Origin: Chamaecrista fasciculata
Lineage: Eukaryota; Streptophyta; Magnoliopsida; Fabales; Fabaceae
Assembly (NCBI GenBank): GCA_003254925.1
Contig: QANZ01034120.1
Location: 8,699 to 72,698, forward strand
DNA length: 64,000 nt
Direction: 5' to 3'
Both the position numbers and the translations under genes were made by a program. Shown in pieces: positions 1-17,444 of this stretch (its first letter is position 1; every line of letters begins with the position of its first letter). The notes below the pieces were generated by a model. The model saw nothing but the letters and a program-made list of their open reading frames with translations, had not been told where the DNA came from and searched no databases.

Positions 1-867
1 TATACATACTCATAAGTTATAAGATGAATTTATGACTTATGAGCATTTATATATATATATATATACATAAATAAATATTAGTAATTGTTTATATGATTTA
101 TATAATATTTTTTTTAGGAAATTCATAGGATCTTACGATCCTCGATTCGATCTTACGATTCGATCTATCTTATGCCCCTTCCGATCTTGAGGAAGATCTC
201 GATCTTGAGGAAGATCTCGATCTTGAGGAAGATCTCGATCTTGACTGCATTGAGCTTAGCTAAGGATAACCGTTGATGGTAAGCGACGCTACCTTCAGTC
301 TTTTTCTTTTTGTTATTTTCTTTATTTTGAAATGTTGGTACTTCGTCCTATCGATAATTTCAAAACATAACTCTGTGATGTGTGATGTGTTTCTAAGAAT
401 AATCAAAGCTAGTTGAAGTTTTGCTCCACAGTGATTTCTTTGATTAAAATAGGTGAGCACCATCATCCCCTACTATTATTGTTCTGGAATTCTCGTAGTA
501 ATATTTTTGAAAAATTTGATGCAAAAGATGGTGTTATGAGATTTTCTTTTGGATATGTTAGAGGACATATATTCCAAGGCAAGGCCCTTCCTCTCAACCA
601 CATTACCCTTCCCTTGTGAACAAAATAGTCTCGGCCACATTCTTAATCAAAGTTTCCACCGCAGATCCAATTGATAAAAGAAAAGTGATAGAGCCAGATG
701 AGACTCGTAAATATTATTTTTCTCTTGCTTTCAGTTTTAATTTCATTATTACTTGTTGAAATTGAGTTGAATATTAATTTTCTATATACAGGAAAGTATA
801 TATTCATTCAACAGCTTGAGACTTATGCTTGAAGTTCAAGGAGACTATTCAATGGCTTTGACCCATC
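1..867. other. AT-rich intergenic stretch
   Basis: No gene is supported here. There is an AT dinucleotide run at about 47-64 and a short tandem repeat at 183-243. The small open frames at 260-619 on both strands overlap one another, lack domain features and have AT-rich composition like the flanks, so I do not call them. Confidence 0.6.
183..243. repeat. 18-bp tandem repeat, about 3.3 copies
   Basis: The unit GATCTTGAGGAAGATCTC is repeated three times without change, with a partial fourth copy. Each unit is itself nearly palindromic (GATCTT..AAGATC), so the array could fold back. It looks like a simple minisatellite with no link to a gene. Confidence 0.85.
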
Positions 868-1080
868 GCCAAAATAGAGACTGACCGTGAATTCAACTTC
901 AGCGAAGAGGTCGATGCCTACCATAATGATGGCTGGTGGGAAGGTTCGATAATGGAAGAACTCGCGAATGGGAGATTCTCAGTGTATTTCAGGGTCTCAA
1001 AGGGGCAAATTGAGTTAGGGAAGGAGGACCTCAGGCTTCATCGCGAGTGGGTCAATGGAGAATGGGTGTGCAAGATATAA
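868..1080 (+). pseudogene. Agenet-domain gene fragment
   Basis: The frame reads [20 protein letters not shown], then WWEGSIMEELANGRFSVYF and HREWVNGEW. It is a close copy of the second Agenet domain of the intact gene at 4212-6584 (matching about 4481-4672). The upstream part of the donor exon is absent and a stop lies just 5' of the homology. Downstream the frame ends within a few codons of the homologous part. This is a partial tandem or dispersed copy, not a working gene. The protein match to the neighbour is clear; whether it is transcribed cannot be told. Confidence 0.85.
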
Positions 1081-1215
1081 AAGCAACCCTATATTGGCGT
1101 ACTCTTGAGAAATGAGGTCATGGGTACAAGGAAAATACTGTCCACAACACCGTTTCAATCCATTCCATTAATAGTTCAAAACTCTCTTCGCAAACTACAA
1201 ATCGTCGTTCCCCAN

Positions 1216-1438
1216 TTATACATTTGGCTCTTGCAATCACAATCAAGGTGGCAATGGAGAAGAAAAAATTAGGGGATCGGGGATTTTTAATTGCACACAG
1301 GTTTTCTCATTTTGAATTTGAGTAGTTTCTAGCACATTATACATTTGGCTCTTGCAATCACAATCAAGGTGGCAATGGAGAAGGAAAAATTAGGGGATCG
1401 GGGATTTTTAATTGCACACAGGTTTTCTCATTTTGAGT
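1216..1438. repeat. 121-bp direct tandem duplication
   Basis: The segment starting TTATACATTTGGCTC at 1216 recurs at 1337, about 121 bp away, and the two copies match almost base for base for roughly 100 bp. Low divergence suggests a recent local duplication. It lies between the Agenet fragment and the invertase fragment and has no evident coding role. An N at about 1215 marks uncertain sequence at its left edge. Confidence 0.85.
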
Positions 1439-1817
1439 TGAAGCTCAGCAAGATAAATTCTTTCATACATTGCCATAGGAAAGAAAAAAGGAAGAAAGAC
1501 AGGCCAAATGATAATTTCTGTGATATAATGGCATTACTTATTCATTTGAGATTTATCTGACAAGCAAAGGTTTTTTGAGATTAATTTGTATATACTAAAT
1601 GAAAGAATCATTTAAAGCCAGGTTTCTATTTCAGCGTGGCAAGGAAGTGAAGGACGTCCAATTTCTTCCTCTATGTTACTTACAAACAGCCTCACAGCCT
1701 ATTAGCTGTGCCAGTATTCTTCTGAGGGCAGTATAGATATCAGTAAAATAAATACTGCATTTTTCGAACAAGTGATGAAAGACAGTGAATATTCACGCTT
1801 GTACTCTAACAAGAGGC

Positions 1818-2897
1818 GGTGTTCATGGTCACCCATTGGAGATCCAGGTGAGTGCATTTCATTCTTTGATTTGTACAATTGATCAGTTTAATATAAATTT
1901 TGGCTTATGATATTAATTTCTGCTTGTGCTGTGGATTTGATCACAGGCACTATTTTATTCAGCCCTGCGTTGTGCCCGTGAGATGCTTGAAGTGAATGAT
2001 GGATCGAAGAATTTGGTTGGGAACATAAACAACGGGCTAAGTGCACTTTCATTCCACATCAGAGAGTATTATTGGGTGGATCAAAAGAAGATAAATGAGA
2101 TATACAGGTATAAAACAGAAGAGTATTCATTGGATGCCACAAACAAGTTCAACATTTATCCTGAACAAATTCCGCAGTGGCTAATGGATTGGTTTCCAGA
2201 GCATGGTGGGTATCTCATACGGAATCTGCAGCCTGCACACATGGATTTCAGGTTTTTCATGCTTGGAAATCTTTGGTCTATTATTTCATCCTTGAGTACC
2301 CCAAAACAGAACGAGGCTATTTTGAATCTCATTGAAGAGAAATGGGATGATTTGGTGGGGCAGATGCCTCTTAAGATATGTTATCCTGCCTTGGAGTCCG
2401 AAGATTGGCGCTTAATCACTGGTAGTGACCCAAAGAACACGTAAGCTAAACCCACCACTTGATTTGTATTTAATTTGCCTGTGTGTGAATAAATTAAAAT
2501 ACCAAGTGAGCCAATGAGATTCGGCTCACTTGGTCATCTTCCACCCATGACAATTGCATGATTTGAGTTCGATTCTTGGTGATGCCTCATTTGGTGGGGC
2601 GTCATCTCCTCACCTAAATTTTTGTAACAAAAAAAAATACCAAGTGATGAATACTTGATTTGATTAACTTGTTAACTTGTGCAGACCTTGGTCGTATCAC
2701 AATGGAGGATCTTGGCCAACACTTTTGTGGCAGGTAAATGCGAGATTTGAAGAGATTTCAAGATTTGATCGAGAGATTGATGTTTGAGATATGAATGTGA
2801 TATGTATTAATTTATTATATATGTGGATTTGGTTGTTACATTGTAGTTTACTCTGGCATGCATGAAAATGGGAAGAAGTGACCTTGCGGAGAAAGCA
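1818..2897 (+). pseudogene. Neutral/alkaline invertase (GH100) 3' fragment
   Basis: Four exon pieces of a cytosolic or organellar neutral invertase, which hydrolyses sucrose to glucose and fructose, are visible. The first (to 1847) ends GVHGHPLEIQ. The second (1947-2440) begins [20 protein letters not shown] and runs through [19 protein letters not shown] to [18 protein letters not shown]. The third (2685-2733) gives PWSYHNGGSWPTLLWQ. The fourth (2847 to about 2897) gives FTLACMKMGRSDLAEKA. All internal junctions keep GT-AG borders. The 5' half of the gene is missing and homology stops at an N-containing stretch near 2897, so the C-terminal part is also lost. The 1947-2440 exon is still open. 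This is a truncated copy, probably non-functional. It is possible, but less likely, that missing exons lie in unassembled sequence. Confidence 0.9.
2510..2633 (+). mobile_element. tRNA-derived SINE with target-site duplication
   Basis: A 124-bp insert sits in an intron of the invertase fragment. It has a box-A-like GGCTCACTTGG near 2522, a box-B-like GAGTTCGATTC near 2565 and an A-rich 3' end. It is flanked by the 14-bp direct repeat AAAATACCAAGTGA at 2496-2509 and 2634-2647. These are the hallmarks of a pol III SINE moved by LINE machinery. The exact SINE family is not recognised. Confidence 0.85.
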
Positions 2898-3873
2898 NCT
2901 TATAAGTCTACTGAATTAAATACCAAATCCAAACGTGTATCAGTAATTTTATGAGTAAATAAACCATATATAGTTTTATTTTGGCCGAAAAAACCGTATA
3001 TAGTTAATTCAACAAAATTTATTATTTCACAAAATAACAGGGCACCATTTTCTATTTATAAACTATTATACCCAAACAAAAATGCAGAATTAGAGGAGGA
3101 AATTTCGGCTTTTTATTTATTTTCCTCCAATATTATCTTCCAGTTTCATCATGGGTCAAGAATTATATACAACTAATATTTTAAATAAAATAAAATATAA
3201 AATAATTGAGCCCTAGAATATAAAATAACTTTCCAACAAAATTTTAAAAAACTTGCTTGGACCGTGAGGCCTCTTTGAACTACCAAAAACAAAATTTAAA
3301 AAAACTTCATTCATATCAAGATTGTTATTTTTGAGATTTACCAAAAAATATTATTTGTTTTAAATTANTAATCCCTATAAAAAAGATTTTTTTTTCTCTA
3401 TCTTACATTCACTCCCCAAACGCAAAAGGTAATTTTATATTATTGGCCAAAACTAATCAAATTACAATTTGAAAGACAACCTAACACTAAGAGTTTTACA
3501 AGTCTCTCTTTAATAGTTTTCCCAACCAAAAAATCCTAAGGTTTCACAACAACCGAGAAAGACAACCTATTATCATTAAGGACGAACGAATTAGACAGGT
3601 TTAAGAAGAAGGGAATTGGGTTTCTCTCACAAAGAGATGAATCACTAAGACCTTAGGAACAATATGTAATAGATGAATAACACTAATCACTTGAAATTTC
3701 GTTTAGCTTCTCTAACTTAGCATTTGAATTTTGCAGCTTTATATACTTGCTCTTCTTTAAAGTCTTGATAAGGAATTATCTTGAATTGAATCTCTAATGA
3801 CTAGGAATTAATAGTCTTTAATGAATTCTAATTCTATTAGAGGGTTTATTTAAAATTTATCCCAACAAAGATA
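2648..3873. other. AT-rich stretch without an intact gene
   Basis: Apart from the last invertase exons (2685-2897) this stretch holds no recognisable coding sequence. It contains two Ns (about 2898 and 3367), which mark draft quality. Composition is strongly AT-rich, with many short poly-A and poly-T runs. Confidence 0.5.
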
Positions 3874-3995
3874 CTTTTAGGGAGGGTAATCAAGTTGCTG
3901 ATTCCCTTGCCTCTTTGTGTAATAGTGACTGTGATTCTAATCATTTGTATTTGTTTTCTTCCCCTCCCAAGACTTGTTTAGATGCCTTGTATAAG
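3874..3995 (+). mobile_element. LINE RNase H-like domain remnant
   Basis: The frame reads FREGNQVADSLASLCNSD and ends SSPPKTCLDALYK. This matches the C-terminal end of the plant RVT_3-type RNase H domain found at the end of LINE ORF2 and in related host genes (the REGN-xxAD-LA motif followed by a PP...L..LY tail). Only about 40 codons remain. It ends just upstream of the Agenet gene's leader and has no role in it. Confidence 0.65.
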
Positions 3996-4211
3996 NGTGA
4001 CAGCCCGCCATTGTTCATTATAGTACCTATAATGAACAACCCTTTGAGTGACAGACGCTGTGTGACCGGTGTGACCATTGTGACTGTGAACTTAGTCGTC
4101 GAAACAGTGTCACACACAGACACACCACACCAAATCTGAAATCTCCGGCTTTGATTTGTGTTTCTGTTTCCCCCACCATAAACCCTAATCTATTGTACGG
4201 ACTACGGAGCC

Positions 4212-6584
4212 ATGCCGCCGAAACCAAAATCCGCTTCTAATTCTAATTCTAGTTCTAATTCACACCCTCATCTCAAACCTGGATCTGCCGTCGAGGTTAG
4301 CTCCGACGATGACGGCTTTCGCGGCTCGTGGTTTGTCGCCACCGTTGTTCGCCGCTGCGCTGCCAAGAAAAATCAGAACAAATTCTTGGTGGAGTATAAA
4401 ACCATCATGGCCGATGAAAAGGGTACCAAACCCTTGAGAGAGATGCTCGATGTTCAACAGCTTCGTCCCCCTGCCCCAAGAGAGTCTGACCGCAAATTCA
4501 AGTTTGGCGAAGAGGTCGATGCTTACCACAATGATGGCTGGTGGGAAGGTTCTATAACTGAAGAACTTCCTAATGGGAGATTCGCGGTGTATTTTAGGGC
4601 CTCAAAGGAGCAGATTGAGTTTGGGAAGGAAGACCTCAGGCTTCATCGCGAGTGGAACAATGGAAAATGGGAACCCCCATTGGAAGAACAGGTAAAACAG
4701 GTAAGTGCGTGCGTTCCTATCTTCTTTTCTTTCGGTCTTTTCGTGCTTTCTTTTTCCTTTTGACGAGGGTTTTTCGTTTAATCCTCAGCGGCTTCGTTTT
4801 TTGGCGGATCATCATACTGTGATATGTATGTCTACTTCCAGATTACAGTCAACTTCGTAACATGATCCACGCATGTTTCTTTCTTTCGTTCTTGTCCTTC
4901 CCAAATTAGTTCCCTTCGGGGTTCGTATCTGCAGTGATTGAAGATACAGATCAAGAAATTGAATTTCAATTATTTGTGGAAACATATCAATTGGTAGAAC
5001 CCTTGATAAAAGAAAAAGATGCTGTATATGAATCACTCGCATATTCCTCTGAATTATATGTATCCGCGGGATTAATTTGGAAAACCAGTAGGGTGGATTA
5101 ATTTATTAGAAACTTCTGATTTGAAAATTTGTTGTAATTCTGCTAGTTCTGGCGCCGAGTGTTGCTCGAATTGCCCTAAGAATGTGGGCAGAGGAATACT
5201 TCGTTCCATGATTTGAGGTGCTGGCCTGCTGGGACGAAATTTAGGGTTTGAACGTGCATTTCTTAGGGTTCACTTAAGTAGACGTGATTAGTTTATTTGA
5301 GATTGAGATAATTGTCTTTATCATGACTGGTTACTCCATAGACGTGATTAGTTTATTTGAGATTGAGCTAATTGTCTTCATTATGACTGAATGTTCCCCC
5401 ACACGTATGCCAGATTGCCAGGTTATTGAATTGTAATGGTATTAACTGCTAATCTATTTGCAGAAAATCTTGCCTGTTCAAATCAAATCTAGTGAAACAG
5501 AGGAAGGCATGTTTTGCAAGGGGACACTGGTCGAGGTTAGCAACGATGAAGAGGGTTTCGAAGGAGCTTGGTTTTCTGCCACTGTTGTTGAACAAAAAGG
5601 AAAGGATAAGTTTCTTATTGAGTACCTGCACCTACGGACTGATGATGGTTCAGAGAATTTGAGAGAGGAATGTGATATCTTTCATATTCGACCTTATCCT
5701 CCAGAACATATTTGTGACCGCTTTAGTCTTCTTCAAGAAGTTGATGCTTTGTACAATGATGGATGGTGGGTCGGAGTAATTGCAAGAGTTCTCAGTAACA
5801 TGAAGTATGTAGTATACTTCAAGAACACTAAGGAAGAGCTCGAGTTCCCACATTCCGATCTCAGGCTGCATCAGGACTGGATGAATGGTAAATGGCTTGT
5901 ACCCTCTAAGGTATGACTATAATATATTGGTGGCTACTTAATCTTGACTCAAGCAGATTTTCTATTGTATTGCTTTAAGGTTTGTCTGGAAACTGAATAA
6001 TTGCCCGGGAACAAGCAGGGTTTCCTGTTTATTGCAAAAACCAAAGAAGTAGACATGCTAAATTGAACACAAACCCAGTAACAAAACAAAACCTATGCTA
6101 AGAAGCATTTGCTGATACTGGCGATAAACAACGAACAAAATTAATATTAACGTGCGAAACCTAAGCTTGGAAGCATTCGATTATGTTAGTGGTAAACAAT
6201 GTACATAATTTAACGCAACAAAATGTTAGCTAAGCATTTACTGATGTTGGTGATAAACTATGAATGGACAAAAAACAATTCAATCTTTTGTATGGTAATG
6301 GCATTCTTACTTTTTAGTCCTTAGTCACTTCTTGTTAATATGCCATGTGTTGGTTGTGTTGTCCAAGTAGTTTAAGTGGAGTTTCTTGACATGGCATCAT
6401 ATATAAATTCACTCTTTAATTAGCTGATAACAAAATTTTGGTTGAAGAGTGATGACTATATATGAGACTTTGGAACAATTGTCAAAATAGATATACTGGT
6501 TGAGCACACTAAAAATTTCTCTTGTTTTCGCGCGCTTGATTATACAATGCTTTGTTTGAAACTTTTCAGGCGTTAAAGCTGTGA
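4212..6584 (+). CDS. Agenet/Tudor-like domain protein, four repeats
   Basis: Three exons, 4212-4700, 5464-5910 and 6570-6584, join in phase 0 to give 316 codons before TGA. The junctions are AAACAG|GTAAGTG, TTTGCAG|AAAATC, TCTAAG|GTATGA and TTTTCAG|GCG. The last exon adds only A-L-K-L. The product has four Agenet repeats in two pairs, at about residues 23-87, 96-150, 182-245 and 253-308. Each second member carries a VDAxxNDGWW motif and ends in (H/Y)xxW.NGKW. Agenet domains are plant relatives of Tudor/chromo folds and typically bind modified histone tails or RNA; the ligand here is inferred, not shown. A serine/asparagine-rich N-terminus precedes the first repeat. The ATG at 4212 is the first in frame and follows a short leader. 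A broken copy of repeat 2 lies at 868-1080. Confidence 0.93.
5281..5390. repeat. 60-bp tandem duplication in intron 1 of the Agenet gene
   Basis: The block starting GACGTGATTAGTTTATTTGA at 5281 is repeated at 5341 with only a few differences. It lies wholly inside the first intron, well away from both splice sites, so it should not alter the product. Confidence 0.85.
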
Positions 6585-7409
6585 AGAGTGAATGCTGGAG
6601 AAAGGAAGATATAGGCGAAAAGCAAGTTGCAATGTTTGGTCATTCGTAGAGGATCCTATTAAGTGTTAACTGCAAAGATGTGAATAAATTTCAATTCCGG
6701 TGTTGCGAATATCTTAGGTTATTAAAACCAGTGGAACCTGTTTCTGGGCTTTGCATGTTCATATGTATCAAACTGTAATTCGTGCCAAACAATGTTTTTA
6801 ATGTAAATTGCGGACTTGGGTGTGTAGATTTATATATTAGGGGTGGGGAAATCGGAAATAACTGTTTCAATCGTCAAGTTTCATCATCCTGCATGGCAGA
6901 TGGCAATCTAAATCCCAGATTGATAGTTCGGCACGAAATGATGGCCTACTTATAGATTGCCTTTGAAATAATGTAGTTGCACCTGATGATTTTTTTCATT
7001 GTATTTGCATGTGCCCAACTCTTAAGTCTCTTTCATTGCCTTGGACCAAATTAAAGACTCTTATTTCCTGACCTTTATGCATATTTGTTAAAAATAAATA
7101 ATACTGATACCCTTCATTACAGTGAAAGCAGAAGATGAACCATTATACAGAGCCGGTTACAACTTGAGAATTGAGATAGATATATTTCGCGTACTTCTAA
7201 AAGAAATTGAATTGGGGTTTTTTTTTTTCATGAATATGGGTTTTAAGAGGCAGCAATGAGTAGGAAGGAAGGATCTGAATCCAGAAACAGCTGACTTTTA
7301 ACTTAATAATAACTAGAACAAGAAGACGAAACGATTGGTGACAACAATACATCTACGTGTCCCTGCCAATAACTTATTGATAATCCAAATAACATAATAG
7401 GTTTGAAAT
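6585..7409. other. Convergent 3' flank between Agenet and DUF538 genes
   Basis: This holds the 3' ends of two converging genes. The Agenet transcript probably ends within about 250 bp of its stop, where AATAAA-like and T-rich signals occur. The DUF538 transcript approaches from the other side. No further coding sequence is seen. Confidence 0.5.
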
Positions 7410-7910
7410 TCAGACCTCTTTGACTTCCACAGCTGAAGCTGGTCCTTCTTCTTTGACTTGGTCCTTAGCATCATCATCTTTCTCCTTCTCTTCAATTTGA
7501 AAGGCTTTAACAGGGAATGATCTGAAAAGTCCAGCAGGGGTCTTAAATGTAATTTTACCAGTGGGAGGATCATCGACATAAATATCACTGAGAGTAACCC
7601 AAAGCAAAAGCTCCTTGGTCTTGACACCAGTGAGCTTCTTGATCTTTCCCTTCTCAACTTGCGCAGTGACCTCTGGAGCATACGACACAAGTTTCCCTAT
7701 CTTCTCGAATTTGTGTGTGGTGTTCTTCTTCTGCTTCATCCACACGAACCCTGTTTCCCTCACATACCCACATTCCTCCATGTCTTTCAGCGGCAAAAGC
7801 CCATTCGGAAGCTCGATTTCCTTCAGCAATTCCTTCGATTTCTCCTGGCAAAGTTCATCGCCATGGTACACCTCTGCTTTCGCCTTGATTTCTTCACTCA
7901 CCAGAGACAT
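7410..7910 (-). CDS. DUF538 family protein
   Basis: A single-exon gene encodes 166 residues starting MSLVSEEIKAKAEVYHGDEL. The typical DUF538 body contains GLLPLKDMEECGYVRETGFV, the LKDxxEcGYvretGfVW signature, and an ITFKTPAGLFRSFPVKAF segment near residue 125. The acidic/lysine-rich tail is not part of the domain. The length is normal for the family. DUF538 proteins are small beta-rich plant proteins linked in some reports to stress or senescence; the biochemical role is not established. No signal peptide or membrane segment is visible, so a cytosolic form is likely. Other frames over the same DNA are shadows of this gene. Confidence 0.93.
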   Translation of the reverse strand: MSLVSEEIKAKAEVYHGDELCQEKSKELLKEIELPNGLLPLKDMEECGYVRETGFVWMKQKKNTTHKFEKIGKLVSYAPEVTAQVEKGKIKKLTGVKTKELLLWVTLSDIYVDDPPTGKITFKTPAGLFRSFPVKAFQIEEKEKDDDAKDQVKEEGPASAVEVKEV

Positions 7911-8966
7911 CCTTGATCGATTGATTTTGAGATCCTCTGAAATCTTCTTCTTCTACCTTTTTTTTGGGTGCTCGAGTTTAGTGTGACTTGTACAGAATGA
8001 GATTCGTCGGGGATGATATAGTTGTCCGAATCTGAAATTGCCCTTGGATGTCGCGTAAACTACAAGATTGCCACCAATGTACGAATTTGAAGTCGGTGGG
8101 GTTTAGAGTATAGAGAAAACTACAAAAGGATAATAATTGGTTTTTAGTTAGGATATCAACTTAATGATACGGTTGGAAATTTATGGTAGAATTAATGGAG
8201 GAAAAGAAAGTGGTAGGTTTTAGGCGAATACAATGGTTGACGTGTAATGTAGTTGGGAAGCTCACCTATTTATTCCATTAACGGTACCCCCATTACGGTC
8301 CCACCCTCATACCATACTCTCTATATTAATTTATTTATTTTGCTCTACAAGTTACAATGCTATCTACATTTATTTTGATTATCTATGAGGTTTTTACCAC
8401 ATCCAGAAAAAATGCAAGGCAAGACACACCAAATCAAATATCATTCGGTGCTTACTTACATTATTCAATTTTCGAAGTTCTTAACGTCACTACTATTATC
8501 ATGATTGGCTTATATCTGTTCTTTCGTGAGGGTTTCTTGCTTTCACGAATCTTGAATTGCGCGTAAATTGATTTTGTTACTCTTCAAGATGAATTTATTC
8601 TTAATGTTAAATTAACTGCGCTCTAAATTCATACCTTTATTTTATTATTTTTTAGGTCATGCAAAGGAAACCGATGTCGACTTTGTAAGTGCGTGACTAA
8701 AGTCCTTTTCCTTTTTACAAGGAGGACTTATTTAAATTACTCCTCAATCCTCATTTAAGTTTTTGTTTTTGTATTTCGGTCAAGTAAAGTAATTTTCTCT
8801 TTACTATTTTGGATCAAGGTAATGAATGAATGAGAGGTTGTATGAGAATCTCTAATTTCTTAATACCGCAACGATAATTTGACGGATGTGGATTCTAAAT
8901 ATTTTTTTATATATTTTAAAGAGATAAAAGAAGTGAAAATAGAAAGAAAAAAAAAAGTGTCTCATA
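7911..8966. other. Upstream region of DUF538 gene, AT-rich, no gene
   Basis: The first 100-150 bp probably hold the DUF538 leader and promoter. The rest is AT-rich with no coding signal; the 69-codon frame at 8357-8566 has no recognisable feature. Confidence 0.5.
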
Positions 8967-9297
8967 TCTCTACTATATTTATCTATATCTATACTATATT
9001 ATATGTGTGAGAGTGTTTTGGTTGGTCAAAAATAATTAAATTAAAAATTAAAAAAAAATAAGAAATAAACATGTGAAACCTGATAATTGGATAAGTGTAT
9101 AGATAATGGGAGAAAAAAGTAGTAGATGAGATTTAAGAAAGTAAAAACTTATTATTTGGTTTTTCAATTTTCACACTTCTAACGATTTAGTCCTTGAATA
9201 ATAGAAATATACTATTTAGTCACTGGATAACTACAAATGTCAAATCAAACGTTACATATATATTTTCGGTGTCCGTTAGGGCACGGAAAGCCCCTAA
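8967..9297 (+). mobile_element. Non-autonomous Helitron, about 331 bp
   Basis: The element starts A|TCTCTACTATATTT and ends CCCCTAA|T. A short hairpin (GTGTCC...GGGCAC) sits about 10 bp before the 3' end. These are Helitron hallmarks: 5' TC, 3' CTRR, a subterminal stem and insertion between A and T with no target duplication. The 3' 180 bp recur at about 45240-45431, which confirms a mobile family and fixes the 3' end. The 5' boundary is less certain. Confidence 0.7.
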
Positions 9298-9752
9298 TAT
9301 TTATTATTATCTGGGACTCATTTTTTTCTTCAAATTTTTTTATCTCTTTAAAATATACAAAAAAAATATAGAAAATGAAAATGAAAATGAAAATGAAGAG
9401 CATCCACCTCCATAATGTGCCGTAAATCAAAAGCACCATAATGTAAGAATATTAAAGATGGGGTTCAAAATAAGAAAAAGGGCGGTGATGCCTTCAAATA
9501 GTAACAAGTAACAGCATACGGGAATTCAGGCCAAAAAAAAAAAATAACAACAACGTACGGGAATCCCCTAGCTAACCTATTCATTCATTCCTCCTCTTAA
9601 AAGATTATCTATCCAAATTCAGACAACGTGCCTTGATCAGCTAGTTGATTATCTCATTAAGGGCACTCAATGACACTACCCAAAACACCACGCAGAATAA
9701 AAGAAATGTAAGTGAGTAATGTAGTAATTAATGTTACTTTTGTTAGGGGGGA
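9298..9752. other. Intergenic stretch with poly-A runs
   Basis: No gene is seen. There is a short GAAAAT repeat near 9372-9400 and A-runs near 9530-9545. Confidence 0.5.
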
Positions 9753-9932
9753 GGGGAATGAATCCTCTGCTGTAAAATTGTGGTGCTGTCATGCTGTTCA
9801 TCAAATCTACATAGTTAATATTTCATCTAATGGCTCATATTGTTTCAATCCAAAACACAAATTTTTGAAAGCTGAAATTAACACAGACAGCATGAACAGC
9901 ACCACAATTATACAGTAGAGGATCCATTCCCG
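9753..9932 (+). ncRNA. Candidate microRNA-like hairpin
   Basis: Two arms of about 45 nt, at 9753-9798 and 9887-9932, are almost perfectly complementary. The left arm runs GGGGAATGAATCCTCTGCTG then TAAAATTGTGGTGCTGT; the right arm read in reverse complement is CGGGAATGGATCCTCTACTG then TATAATTGTGGTGCTGT. Mismatches are few and scattered, with one single-base bulge, and the loop is about 90 nt. This size and pairing fit a young plant MIRNA precursor; a foldback MITE is the main alternative, but no flanking target duplication is seen. I do not recognise the mature sequence. The strand is arbitrary, as either could be transcribed. Confidence 0.45.
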
Positions 9933-11266
9933 GGTGGGAGTACCAACTTGTGGGCAAAAATTCATTCTTCAATGAATTTGGGCCATATAATATATCAACC
10001 ATCAGCTTTACATTTTATGGATTAATGCCGCAAGGACATGTGCTGTCATAGTTCTCACTCTCAAGTCTCACCAGTCCATACATACCATTACTATAGGAGG
10101 CCACTCTTGTATAAACTACGTAATTACTCTACATGAAGGGACCAAGAGTCTTTTAATTTCCAAACTAGAAATTTGATAATTCAGAATGTAGTCGCTATAC
10201 ATTTTCTCGTTAGGTGCATATTTACGGTTACTTGTATAAACTTGAACAAAGAGTCTTCTCTTACATATTCTTATTCTAGTAATTAAGTAAACTAATAGTC
10301 ATCGAAAAGATTATCGAATTGAGAATTCAACTATTAAAATATTAAAATATATAATTTAGTCTTTAAAAAGTTCAAATGGTATTAAAATATTATTTATTTT
10401 TTTAGGGATTAAAAAAATATATCATTTTTATCTTTCAGAAATTAAACTGTGTATTTCAATATTAAGGACTGAATTGTCAAATTAATAATCTTTCAAAAAT
10501 CGAGTTAGTTAATTTACTCTTTTTATTAATTGGTAATTTCATTATCTAACTAGGAGAAATTTGTTTGACATATTAAGTTAATGATACCGTTTTTCTTTTA
10601 AAAACCAAACGGTATATTTTAATATTAAAGACCAAATTAACAACTTAATAATTTTTTAGAAATTGAATTATTAATTTATTATTATTTTTATTCATTGGTA
10701 ATTTCATTATCTAACTAGCAGAAATTTGTTGGACATATTAAGTTCATGATCCTAACCGTCGAACGTATCGTGGAGATAACTCCTAAAGCAAATCATCAAA
10801 ATATGGAACTCAACTGAAACTGACATCTATACTCTATTCTAATGATGTAAATAACACAAATGTCAAATCACATCTCCAGCTGTAAGAAAATGACATACTA
10901 ATTACAACTCATTAAAAAGAAAATATTATTACACAAGTAATCACCTCTTTCTGAGATGAGAACCTAATCCTGAATCCATAAGTGAACCTCTCGCTTGACA
11001 AGATTATCTCTTTTCTTCAAATTTTACTCTTTTAATATGGGGAAAGAAGAGAGAAAAACTCAAAAAATTTAAAGTGTTTAACTCTATCAAAAATCAAAAC
11101 CCTTTAAACATTAAAACTATCCCCATACTAGATCCAAATTCCAAATCATTTAGGCAATAATATCAAACCCTGCAGAAATTTACTATTTTTTTTTTCCTGG
11201 AAGGTTGTGGTATACAGTCAAACTAGATCAAACAACGTCTCTAATCAAGAATCAATCATTTGACTC
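9933..11266. other. AT-rich intergenic stretch with a degenerate repeat
   Basis: No gene is supported. The motif starting TTGGTAATTTCATTATCTAA occurs at about 10530 and again at about 10694, inside a degenerate repeat of roughly 164 bp. The right end includes the 3' untranslated part of the minus-strand gene that stops at 11267. Confidence 0.55.
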
Positions 11267-17330
<6,064 letters not shown>

Positions 17331-17444
17331 GGTTTAAGCCTTAACACAAGGGTTTTTCCTATCGGAACTTCGAGTATAATGGAACAACCCTTCTATGGGA
17401 TCCCTCGGAGGTCACGAGTAGTTTGATACCTCTTTTTTTTTTTT

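Noticed and set aside
8967-9415. Short frames with IFIFIFIF or ENENEN runs
   Set aside because: They come from simple GAAAAT repeats beside a Helitron end.
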